A stretch of DNA of 8,783 bases from CAYWFF01 sp964458085 (GTDB lineage Bacteria; Patescibacteriota; Microgenomatia; UBA8517): NCBI GenBank assembly GCA_964458085.1, contig CAYWFF010000035.1:1-8783 (forward strand), read 5' to 3'. This document shows positions 1 through 6,463 of the stretch, in pieces. The first letter of the stretch is position 1, and each line of letters starts with the position of its first letter. The notes under the pieces were generated by a model. The model had not been told where the DNA came from and made no database searches. It saw only the letters and a program-made list of their open reading frames with translations. A program made the translations under genes and the position numbers.

Positions 1-1
1 G

Positions 2-1984
2 GTTTCAGGGCAAGCAGAACCGGAAGAACTGGCAGATCAGGTTGCGTCTCTTTTAGATATCAAGACTTCCAAAAAACAAGAAATTCTGGAAACTGTGAAC
101 CTGAAAGACAGACTAGGCAAAGTTTTAAATTATTTGGTGCATGAGGTGAATGTGTTGGAACTTGAAAAGACAATTTCCACCAAAACCCAAAAACGCTTTG
201 AAGAACAGATGAGAAAAGCTATGCTTCGGGAAAAGAAAAAAACCATTGAAGAAGAACTGGGTGAAGCGGAAGACAGCGATATCACTTCAGAAGAATTTAT
301 GGATTATAAACTCAAGATAAAAAAGGCCGGTATGCCCAAGTCCGTCCGCGAAAAAGCAAATAAAGAACTGAAACGTTTAAGCCAAATCTCTCCCCACAAC
401 CCCGAAGGAAGTTATTTGCGTAACTATTTAGATTGGTTGACTGACATGCCCTGGAGTAAAGCAACTCCCGATAGCGTTTCGATATCCAAAGCATCGAAAA
501 TTTTGGAAAATGAGCATTATGGTATCAAAAAAGCAAAAGAACGCATACTTGAATACCTGGCTGTTATGAAAATTAAAAAAGATGTCAAGTCCAAAAAACC
601 TGAATCTGAAGATGAGAGTGACGAAATATCAAGAGAACACCAACCAACAATTCTATGTTTTATCGGACCTCCCGGTGTAGGGAAAACTTCAATCGGTAAA
701 TCTATTGCAAAAGCTTTGGGTAGGGAATTTGTCAGGATCTCTCTTGGAGGTATAAGGGACGAAGCAGAAATTAGAGGCCATAGGAGAACATATGTAGGAG
801 CGCTCCCCGGAAGACTGGTGCAGGGGATTAAAAATGCCGGCTCGAAAAATCCTGTCTTTATGCTCGATGAAATCGACAAACTGGGAGTTGATTTTCGGGG
901 TGACCCTTCCTCAGCACTTTTGGAAGCGCTTGACCCTGAACAGAATAGAGAATTTTCAGACCACTACCTGGAGGTACCTTTTGATTTATCGCAAGTCATG
1001 TTCATTGCAACCGGAAACGTTCTCGAAAACATCCCCGGACCATTACGTGACCGAATGGAAGTAATCAGCTTCCCGGGCTACACTCAGGATGAGAAGTTTA
1101 ATATTGCAAAAAACTTTCTTTGGCCTAAACAATTACGCCTTCACGGTCTGGCCGAAAAAAACATTAAACTATCAGATAAAGCTTTAAACGAAATTATTGC
1201 CAGATACACCAGAGAGTCAGGAGTGCGGGATCTTGAACGCAATCTTGCAACACTTTGCAGAAAAATTGCAAAACTGGTGGCTGAGAAAAATACATTTCCT
1301 AAAACTATAAAAGCTAGTGATATAGCTAAACTTTTAGGTCCTCAAAAGTTTTCATCTCTCATCGCAGAGAAAAAAGATGAAGTTGGGATGTCTACAGGGC
1401 TTGCTGTGACTGCTTCCGGCGGAGAAATTCTCTTTATTGAAGTTGCTCTTATGCCTGGTAAGGGCAGGCTTACGCTCACAGGTCAACTGGGGGATGTGAT
1501 GAAAGAGTCTGCAAAAGCTGCCTTTACTTGGGCAAAGTCTCACTATTTAGAATTAGGTTTGAGGGAAGATTTCGGTCAAAAACTGGACGTGCATGTACAC
1601 GTTCCGGAAGGCGCAGTTCCCAAAGACGGACCGTCAGCAGGTGTTGCACTTGCAACCGCGCTGGTTTCGGCGCTGTCCGGGGTTCCCGTCAGACGTGATG
1701 TGGGAATGACAGGAGAGGTGACTCTAAGAGGACGGGTGCTTGAAATAGGAGGCGTAAAAGAAAAAGTCATCGCAGGACATCGTGCGGGATTAAAGACAAT
1801 AATTATTCCGAAAGACAATAAAAAAGATATGGAAGATGTTCCCGCGCATGTTCAAAAAGATATTGAGTTTCTATTTGCATCAAGGCTCGAGGAAGTTTTG
1901 GAAATTGCACTCAGAAAGTGGCCTGTAGTGGAAGTAAAAAAACAAAAAGCTGCCCCCAGACCAAATTTCCTGGCAGTAAGCTAG
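2..1984 (+). CDS. lon: ATP-dependent Lon protease (LonA), 5' end outside the window
   Basis: LonA is a cytoplasmic homohexameric AAA+ serine protease that unfolds and degrades damaged and regulatory proteins. The frame is open from base 2, so 660 residues are visible and roughly 120-130 N-terminal residues are missing compared with the ~780-residue E. coli enzyme. The GTG at 95 is an internal valine, not a start. Visible parts: end of the N-domain and coiled-coil linker (about 1-130), the YLDWLTDMPW segment (142-151), Walker A GPPGVGKT (222-229), Walker B FMLDEIDK with D289/E290, sensor-1 ATGN (N339), sensor-2 ESGVRDLER, and the Lon protease domain with the Ser-Lys dyad S545 (PKDGPSAG) and K588 (second Lys of GGVKEK). 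Their spacing of 43 residues matches E. coli S679/K722. All key residues are present, so the enzyme should be active. A charged insertion of about 19 residues lies just before Walker A (about 195-213). It ends with TAG 40 bases before the LCP gene; no clear terminator separates them. Confidence 0.97.
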   Translation, partial: VSGQAEPEELADQVASLLDIKTSKKQEILETVNLKDRLGKVLNYLVHEVNVLELEKTISTKTQKRFEEQMRKAMLREKKKTIEEELGEAEDSDITSEEFMDYKLKIKKAGMPKSVREKANKELKRLSQISPHNPEGSYLRNYLDWLTDMPWSKATPDSVSISKASKILENEHYGIKKAKERILEYLAVMKIKKDVKSKKPESEDESDEISREHQPTILCFIGPPGVGKTSIGKSIAKALGREFVRISLGGIRDEAEIRGHRRTYVGALPGRLVQGIKNAGSKNPVFMLDEIDKLGVDFRGDPSSALLEALDPEQNREFSDHYLEVPFDLSQVMFIATGNVLENIPGPLRDRMEVISFPGYTQDEKFNIAKNFLWPKQLRLHGLAEKNIKLSDKALNEIIARYTRESGVRDLERNLATLCRKIAKLVAEKNTFPKTIKASDIAKLLGPQKFSSLIAEKKDEVGMSTGLAVTASGGEILFIEVALMPGKGRLTLTGQLGDVMKESAKAAFTWAKSHYLELGLREDFGQKLDVHVHVPEGAVPKDGPSAGVALATALVSALSGVPVRRDVGMTGEVTLRGRVLEIGGVKEKVIAGHRAGLKTIIIPKDNKKDMEDVPAHVQKDIEFLFASRLEEVLEIALRKWPVVEVKKQKAAPRPNFLAVS

Positions 1985-1987
1985 CCC

Positions 1988-2017
1988 TCGAAAAAATACC
2001 CCAAATACAGTTATAAT
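1988..2017 (+). promoter_or_regulatory. Promoter of the LCP gene, start-proximal -10
   Basis: A perfect TATAAT is at 2012-2017 and a weak -35 TCGAAA (4 of 6 matches to TTGACA) at 1988-1993, with an 18-base spacer. Only 7 bases separate the -10 box from the ATG at 2025, so transcription should begin at or within a base or two of the start codon. No Shine-Dalgarno is present in the gap. This predicts a leaderless mRNA for the LCP gene, independent of lon. Confidence 0.6.
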
Positions 2018-2024
2018 TGTTACC

Positions 2025-3146
2025 ATGACCAAAAGACAAAAAATCGGAATTGGATTTTTCTGGACTTTCCTTTTTATAGTTTCAACTGCGATTACTTATG
2101 CATGGGGAATTTACCGAAATATATACGTCGGTCCCCGGCCGCCTGTGGCAAATGCTAAGATAAGCGGGGCACCGACTCCTACACCTGATCCACTAGCCCC
2201 CCGAAACATAGTTCTTTTGGGTTACGGAGGAGCAGGGCATGATGGTGGAAATTTAACGGACACTATCATACTTGCTCATGTTAAACCAAAAGATAAAGAA
2301 GTAATTCTCATATCCATACCTCGCGACGTTTGGGTGAAGCTGCCTCTTACCTTTAACGGGTCGAGTCATTTTAAAATAAATCATGCTTATGCAATCGGAG
2401 GAGATGATACTAAATATCCGGCAAAACCGGATGAATATAAAGGAATGTCGGGTGCAGGTGAGTTGGCAAAATTTGCAATTTCTGAAGTAACCGGCCTTAA
2501 AATAGACAACTTTATTTCCATTAATTTTAACGGCTTTAAAACCATAGTTGAATATCTAGGAGGAGTTTCCGTTTCCGTACCGTATTCATTTACCGACAGT
2601 TTTTATCCGCTAAAAGGCGAAGAAGATAATGTTTGCGGGAAAACTGACGAGGAAGTCGAAGCCCTAACTGCCACAATGTCCGGATTTTTACTCGAACAGC
2701 AGTTTCCCTGCCGGTATGAGCAACTTAACTTTACCCGGGGAGTAACTTATTTAGACGGTGAAACTGCTTTGAAATTTGTTCGTTCCCGGCATTCAGATAC
2801 TAATGGAGGGGATTTTGGCCGCTCTTTAAGACAACAAGCATTTATTGCAGCTCTCAAAGACAAGATGTTAAGTTACAAGTCAATTCCTCAGCTGATACCT
2901 GTAATTAATACCGTATCCCGAAACGTTCAAACAGATATTGATATTACAACAGGCATAGACTTACTTCGCGAACAGGGAATTTCCGATATTACCCTTAGGT
3001 CAATTTCCCTGACAACCGACAATGTTTTTACAGAAACCTATAGCTCAGATAGGCAATATATTCTTATTCCAAAGACGGGAATGGACGATTGGGATTCCGT
3101 ACATGAGTTTCTGAACGCGGAGTTGTTAAAAACTGTTAGTAATTAG
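2025..3146 (+). CDS. LytR-CpsA-Psr (LCP) family cell-envelope protein
   Basis: LCP proteins are membrane-anchored phosphotransferases that move undecaprenyl-linked glycopolymers onto peptidoglycan or other acceptors outside the membrane. The 373-residue protein has a short basic N-terminus (MTKRQK), one membrane segment (about 8-30), and a Pro/Thr linker (about 37-60, APTPTPDP). The LCP domain then runs from RNIVLLGYGG (60) through LTDTIIL (77-83), SIPRDVW with R100/D101, and the conserved block FVRSRHSD to RSLRQQ (R253, R255, R266, R269). These Arg/Asp residues correspond to those that bind the polyprenyl pyrophosphate in the family. An insertion at about 186-240 carries two cysteines, C204 and C229, that could form a disulfide outside the cell. 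The ATG at 2025 is chosen because a TATAAT ends 7 bases before it and the membrane segment follows directly. The specific polymer transferred cannot be told from sequence. Confidence 0.93.
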   Translation: MTKRQKIGIGFFWTFLFIVSTAITYAWGIYRNIYVGPRPPVANAKISGAPTPTPDPLAPRNIVLLGYGGAGHDGGNLTDTIILAHVKPKDKEVILISIPRDVWVKLPLTFNGSSHFKINHAYAIGGDDTKYPAKPDEYKGMSGAGELAKFAISEVTGLKIDNFISINFNGFKTIVEYLGGVSVSVPYSFTDSFYPLKGEEDNVCGKTDEEVEALTATMSGFLLEQQFPCRYEQLNFTRGVTYLDGETALKFVRSRHSDTNGGDFGRSLRQQAFIAALKDKMLSYKSIPQLIPVINTVSRNVQTDIDITTGIDLLREQGISDITLRSISLTTDNVFTETYSSDRQYILIPKTGMDDWDSVHEFLNAELLKTVSN

Positions 3147-3155
3147 TTTATGATT

Positions 3156-3533
3156 TTATTTTGGAGAGTTCGCTTTTTTTGACTTATTAAAATTCACAGC
3201 TTCAAGAACCAGTGCTTTTAAACTAGCTTCATTTACAGTGTCACCCTCCATAAATTTTACAGTCCGCGATTTTTTTGATTCTAAGCCGCTGTTAAAAAGC
3301 CTGCTGTTGTTTTTCAAAAAAGCTCCCTGAAAAAAGTTCAAACCAACATGATTTTTAAATGCGCTGGCACTACATACAAGCCCTTCATGAGACCAAACGG
3401 GAGATCCCCATTTCCACTCCTCGGAAATTTTAGGATCAGTTTGGTGAATCGTTTTGCGTATAATGGCAAGTATTTCGCCTCTCCAATCGGGAATTTCTGC
3501 GATATAGTTGTCAATTTGTTTAGCGGCTCTCAT
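3156..3533 (-). CDS. DUF1801 / YdhG-like small protein
   Basis: This 125-residue soluble protein matches the DUF1801 (YdhG-like) fold by eye. It has an N-terminal helix (IDNYIAEIPDWRGEILAIIRKTI), then EEWKWGSPVWSHEGLVCSAS (about 38-57), then FKNHVGLNFFQGAFL, and a C-terminal helical part ending in a Lys-rich tail. Family members are widespread and mostly of unknown biochemical function; some are frataxin-like or YjbR-like in fold. No signal peptide or membrane segment is visible, so it should be cytoplasmic. It converges on the LCP gene with 9 bases between the stops and is divergent from the propeller gene. There is no Shine-Dalgarno before the ATG at 3533. The ORF is complete (stop TAA) and of normal family length. 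Confidence 0.82.
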   Translation of the reverse strand: MRAAKQIDNYIAEIPDWRGEILAIIRKTIHQTDPKISEEWKWGSPVWSHEGLVCSASAFKNHVGLNFFQGAFLKNNSRLFNSGLESKKSRTVKFMEGDTVNEASLKALVLEAVNFNKSKKANSPK

Positions 3534-3549
3534 TAAATTTTATTTTAAA

Positions 3550-3579
3550 ATAATATCACTTCTAATTATACCTAATCAA
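3550..3579 (-). promoter_or_regulatory. Likely promoter of the DUF1801-type gene
   Basis: On the minus strand, TTGATT (3579-3574, 4 of 6) and TATTAT (3555-3550, 5 of 6) are 18 bases apart. The predicted start lies near 3543, about 10 bases before the ATG. A second TATAAT at 3570-3565 could serve as an alternative -10 with a poor -35. A perfect 12-base AT palindrome (TATTTTAAAATA, 3541-3552) overlaps the downstream end. The region is very AT-rich, so chance matches are expected. Confidence 0.4.
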
Positions 3580-3625
3580 ATAATTTAAATTGATATTTTA
3601 TTACAATATGTAAAACGAGCCATAC

Positions 3626-3654
3626 TTGACTTCAGCTACTTATATCTGTAGCTT
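3626..3654 (+). promoter_or_regulatory. Candidate promoter of the propeller gene
   Basis: TTGACT at 3626-3631 (5 of 6 to the -35 consensus) is followed after exactly 17 bases by TAGCTT at 3649-3654, which keeps the three most conserved -10 positions (T1, A2, T6). The -10 ends 9 bases before the ATG at 3664, so the transcript would have almost no leader. No ribosome binding site is visible. A dyad overlaps the spacer and -10. Confidence 0.5.
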
Positions 3655-3657
3655 GAA
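3631..3657. repeat. Inverted repeat over the propeller promoter (candidate operator)
   Basis: AGCTAC (3634-3639) and its exact reverse complement GTAGCT (3648-3653) are separated by 8 bases. With a one-base bulge the arms extend to TTCAGCTAC and GTAGCTTGAA. The dyad sits between the -35 and the end of the -10, where a repressor would block polymerase. Centre-to-centre arm spacing is 14 bases. No regulator gene is visible in the window, so the operator role is inference. Confidence 0.35.
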
Positions 3658-3663
3658 ACAAGC

Positions 3664-4056
3664 ATGAAGAAGTCTCTGGTTATTTTTGCGGCTCAAATAG
3701 TTATATATCTTTTATTACCTCAACCTACTCACGCATATACTACCAACATGGACGCCTCAGTTGTCGTTGGACAACAGGATTTTACACATACTACATCGAA
3801 TCAGGGAGGGAGTGTAGCACAAAATGCTTTAAGAAACCCCTGGGCCGTTACCAGCGACGGAGAAAAGTTAATTATTGCTGAATATTCAAACAACCGTGTG
3901 CTTATATACAACAATATACCGACTGCAAACAATGCTCCTGCAGATGTTGTTATAGGACAGCCGGACTTCAACTCTTCTCTTGCGAATCAGGGAGGAACTC
4001 CTGATGCAAATACTCTTTATCGCCCATGGGGGCTGACAATTGCTGGAGAAAATTAA
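3664..4056 (+). CDS. Propeller gene, fragment 1: signal peptide, blade 1 and start of blade 2
   Basis: This 130-residue frame starts at the ATG 9 bases after the candidate -10. Residues 1-24 are a classical signal peptide (KK, then a hydrophobic core, then PTHA). Blade 1 begins at SVVVGQQDF (3757) and blade 2 at DVVIGQPDF (3943). The frame terminates at TAA 4054-4056, in the middle of the strand that in blade 1 reads DGEKLIIAE. Alone it could not fold into a propeller. It is the N-terminal part of the frame-disrupted gene rather than an independent gene. Confidence 0.75.
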   Translation: MKKSLVIFAAQIVIYLLLPQPTHAYTTNMDASVVVGQQDFTHTTSNQGGSVAQNALRNPWAVTSDGEKLIIAEYSNNRVLIYNNIPTANNAPADVVIGQPDFNSSLANQGGTPDANTLYRPWGLTIAGEN

Positions 4057-4878
4057 TTATTAGTGAAAATGGTAACAATAGGATTTTAATTTACAATAGT
4101 ATTCCTAGTTCAAACAATGCTTCTGCTGATGTAGTTATCGGACAGGACGACTTTGTCGGTGGTGGCAGAAACCACGGTTTGGGTGATAATCCCGATGAAT
4201 GGGGGTTAAATCTTCCTATGGGTGTTTTTTATGATGAGGTTAGCGGCAAATTAATTGTAAATGACCAGAATAACTATCGTTGGCTTATTTTTAACAAAAT
4301 ACCTGAAGAAAACGGTGCTTCTGCTGATGTAGTTATCGGACAGCCGGATTTTAATACCAGGACAAGCAATAGACCGCTTTCAACAAAAGATTTTGCGTAT
4401 CCGGGCGGCTACGGCGGAATACCGCATGTAATTGAAGGTAGACTTTATATTCCTGACTCCTACAATAACCGAATTATTGTATTTAATTCTATCCCAAATG
4501 AAAATTACGCTGAAGCGGATTTTGTTTTGGGACAGCCGGATTTTACTTCGAGGAGTATAAATGCAGGCGGAACTCCTGGACCGAATACATTATATTTTCC
4601 AGTCTCGATGTTTTACGACGGAAAGAAAACATATGTAAATGATGCTCAGAACAATCGGATTTTAATTTTCCACGGCATCCCGACACAAGATAATTTTGCA
4701 GCGGATGTTGTTATCGGGCAGCCTGATTTTACGTAAAAAATTACCCAATCAAAACGGAACTCCAGCGGCAAACACTCTAAAGTTTTCTCCGTCATGGGCA
4801 AATGACTTTGTCGTAGTTAAAAATAAACTTATCATTGCGGATTTGGCAAATCATAGGGTTTTGATCTTTGAGGACATT
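3757..4878 (+). repeat. Six in-line propeller-blade repeats
   Basis: Repeat starts are at 3757, 3943, 4128, 4326, 4518 and 4704, giving units of 186, 185, 198, 192, 186 and about 175 bases. The most conserved part encodes (S/A)ADVVIGQPDF; a second conserved point encodes NNRxLIYN. Copies 3 and 4 share an identical 28-base stretch (4118-4145 and 4316-4343) across this junction; the other copies have diverged at the DNA level. Six units fit a closed six-bladed propeller. The odd 185-base unit marks the first frame break. Confidence 0.85.
4026..4736 (+). CDS. Propeller gene, fragment 2: rest of blade 2 to start of blade 6
   Basis: The ATG at 4026 is only the first in-frame start; similarity to the other blades resumes near 4050, so the ATG is not a natural start. 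The frame carries the rest of blade 2 (KLIISENGNNRILIYN), blade 3 (from 4128), blade 4 (from 4326), blade 5 (from 4518) and the first strand of blade 6 (from 4704). It stops at TAA 4734-4736 immediately after QPDFT. There is no signal peptide or ribosome binding site. Blades 3, 4 and 5 are 198, 192 and 186 bases, all multiples of three, showing that the frame was under coding constraint. Confidence 0.7.
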   Translation: MGADNCWRKLIISENGNNRILIYNSIPSSNNASADVVIGQDDFVGGGRNHGLGDNPDEWGLNLPMGVFYDEVSGKLIVNDQNNYRWLIFNKIPEENGASADVVIGQPDFNTRTSNRPLSTKDFAYPGGYGGIPHVIEGRLYIPDSYNNRIIVFNSIPNENYAEADFVLGQPDFTSRSINAGGTPGPNTLYFPVSMFYDGKKTYVNDAQNNRILIFHGIPTQDNFAADVVIGQPDFT

Positions 4879-6183
4879 ATCAAAAATCCACAAATTAATT
4901 TAAACAATTCCCCGGAGGCAAAAGAAAACGGTAGGTTCAGATTGTCGGGCAGAGTTGAAGAAGATAATTTATATAATGTTACTACTGTTGAGTATTCTGT
5001 TAACGGCAATTCTTTTACTCAGGCAATTGCGCAGGACGGGGCATTTGATGAACAAAGTGAAGATTATTATTTCGATTTCGATCCTGCTGCCAATCAACCA
5101 AAAGACAGTTACGGTGATTTAATTCCCGGCTACACCATAAGAGTCAGATCTTTCAATAGTAATTTTGACAACACGGACCGGCTTTTCTATTTTAGTCCTT
5201 TTGATGTTCATGCGCCGGAGAACAATCTGACTGTTTCTTCACCCTACCCAACATTTGAGTTTTCCGTAAACAAACAAAATGCAGTACTGCATGATGCTTT
5301 GGAAAAATATCAAATTAAAGTAAAGTATGGCGATAATAACAATTCCGGAGTTTGGGAAACTTTAATTGACAATATACCAATAAATTTCAGAAGCGTAAAA
5401 AGTGAAAGAAGAAATATGCAGTGGCAGATGTGGGGTGATAAAGATACCGACAACGGAGTGTATGAAACCGTTGATATTTATGCTGAGTATTCAGACGATT
5501 CATCAAGAGTAAAAGTATATTCAAAAAAGACCCCTCTTTCAGGAACTTATCAATGGAAAGTGGTAGCTGTAGATAAATCTGGCAATAATCAAGAAACCGG
5601 AGTGAGGACTTTATACGTAAATGCAGATAAAGGAGCGTTTGTTACTGACGGCTACCCATTGGCAATTTTAAATATCACCGGATATGGTAATCCGCTCCTA
5701 AATAGCTATGATTTTTTAAAAGTTAAAGATAATTATTCTGTTTCAACCCCGACTCCTGAGATATACGGTATTGCTTGGGTGGGAAGTACAGTTAAATGTA
5801 AGCTTACCGATATTAATTGTATTGACCAGGAGGGCAGCAGTAACTGCAGCAAAACTTACACTACAACCGCAAATGTTGAATCAAGGTTTGGGATAAACAT
5901 TCCGAAAGGCGATTTGGAATTCGGCAAAACTTATAGTGCAAATTTTTCAGCTGCCTTGGGTGAAAAGTATACTGAACTTCCACAGATAAAACTCAGTATA
6001 GGAAGTAATTTGCCCGTTCGGGAAAACTTAAAGACAGAAGAAAATAAAGATATTTCGAATGACGAAACTAACGAAACTGAAACCAAAATTATACTAACGC
6101 CAACATCCCGTCCTGTTGTCCAAAGAGAAAATCCAGCTTCAGATGAAAAAAAGAAACGTTGTATTTGGTTTATTTGTTGGTAG
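4696..6183 (+). CDS. Propeller gene, fragment 3: blade 6, beta-rich region and C-terminal tail
   Basis: True continuity with blade 6 begins at 4735 (KKLPNQNGTP); the ATG at 4696 just opens the frame. Blade 6 ends at ANHRVLIFED (about 4875). After it come about 435 residues rich in Tyr, Asn, Asp and Ser with alternating hydrophobic pattern. YQWKVVAVDKSGNNQETG (5548-5601) is typical of Ig-like or FN3-like bacterial surface domains. Three cysteines (codons at 5797, 5818, 5845) lie close together in a later segment. A linker of Glu, Asn and Thr (about 6031-6090) and LTPTSRP precede a basic hydrophobic end, KKKRCIWFICW, at the TAG 6181-6183. The A7 run at 6146-6152 leaves the C-terminal frame open to question. 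Confidence 0.72.
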   Translation: MQRMLLSGSLILRKKLPNQNGTPAANTLKFSPSWANDFVVVKNKLIIADLANHRVLIFEDIIKNPQINLNNSPEAKENGRFRLSGRVEEDNLYNVTTVEYSVNGNSFTQAIAQDGAFDEQSEDYYFDFDPAANQPKDSYGDLIPGYTIRVRSFNSNFDNTDRLFYFSPFDVHAPENNLTVSSPYPTFEFSVNKQNAVLHDALEKYQIKVKYGDNNNSGVWETLIDNIPINFRSVKSERRNMQWQMWGDKDTDNGVYETVDIYAEYSDDSSRVKVYSKKTPLSGTYQWKVVAVDKSGNNQETGVRTLYVNADKGAFVTDGYPLAILNITGYGNPLLNSYDFLKVKDNYSVSTPTPEIYGIAWVGSTVKCKLTDINCIDQEGSSNCSKTYTTTANVESRFGINIPKGDLEFGKTYSANFSAALGEKYTELPQIKLSIGSNLPVRENLKTEENKDISNDETNETETKIILTPTSRPVVQRENPASDEKKKRCIWFICW

Positions 6184-6217
6184 TCTACTTCTCCTATTCT
6201 CTTTGCAGCAATTGTAG

Positions 6218-6442
6218 TCAGCGGACTCTATATATTTTACGACCTTTGACAGTGTTTGTCAGAAAGTAAACAGGATATGAAGAATATGGTTCTTTACCGT
6301 TAGGAGAGTACACATATGTTTCTTTTACAAAAACAACTTTTATCGAATCGCTCTCGTCATAAAGTGAAGAAAATAACAAGTTTCGAAAACTTAGCCTCGT
6401 GTCATCCGAAGTTGTTTCATTTCGTACGAGGAAATAATGCAA
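6218..6442 (-). CDS. Small hypothetical protein or gene remnant
   Basis: A 74-codon minus-strand frame runs from TTG at 6442 to TGA at 6218-6220, 21 bases downstream of the DUF998-like gene and in the same frame as it. The C-terminal half (IKVVFVKETYVYSPNGKEPY, then SSYPVYFLTNT and a basic end GRKIYRVR) has a protein-like pattern of alternating beta strands. The first third is less convincing. No ribosome binding site precedes TTG and no ATG is in frame, so it may be an N-terminally truncated remnant or a translationally coupled gene. It has no membrane segment and I do not recognise a family. It overlaps nothing certain on the plus strand. Confidence 0.35.
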   Translation of the reverse strand: MHYFLVRNETTSDDTRLSFRNLLFSSLYDESDSIKVVFVKETYVYSPNGKEPYSSYPVYFLTNTVKGRKIYRVR

Positions 6443-6463
6443 TTACTATTTGCAATGAAAAAT

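Larger units (their letters stand above)
3664..6183 (+). pseudogene. Secreted NHL-like six-bladed beta-propeller protein, frame disrupted twice
   Basis: Read through two frame changes, this is one gene of about 840 codons. It starts with a signal peptide (MKKSLVIFAAQIVIYLLLPQ, likely cut after THA at residue 24). Six repeats of about 62-66 residues follow, each opening with a DVVIGQPDF-type strand and closing with an NNRxLIYN-type strand, as in NHL/SMP-30-like propellers. Then come about 430 residues of beta-rich, Ig-like or FN3-like sequence, a Thr/Glu/Asn-rich tail and a basic hydrophobic end. The first break is in blade 2 near 4050-4055: that repeat spans 185 bases where blades 1 and 5 span 186, and adding one base restores GEKLIISENGNNR. 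The second is at 4734, where ACG-TAA is a stop but skipping the T gives DFTKKLPNQNGTP. Both lie next to A-runs. Possible explanations are assembly or sequencing errors, a real pseudogene, or recoding. The product would be extracellular or surface-bound. The function is unknown; such propellers often mediate protein or ligand binding. Confidence 0.8.

Noticed and set aside
517..879. Minus-strand 120-codon ORF inside lon
   Set aside because: It lies wholly within the Walker A/B coding region of an unmistakable LonA. Its Ser/Pro/Leu-rich translation is what the complement of that sequence gives, so it is a shadow.
3128..3160. Weak AAACT/AGTTT hairpin between the convergent LCP and DUF1801 stops
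   Set aside because: The stem has only five mostly A-T pairs and a large loop. It is too weak to call a bidirectional terminator.
6395..6431. CCTCGT / ACGAGG inverted repeat at the start of the small minus-strand frame
   Set aside because: Six-base arms with a 25-base loop and no U-tract occur by chance; no regulatory position can be assigned.
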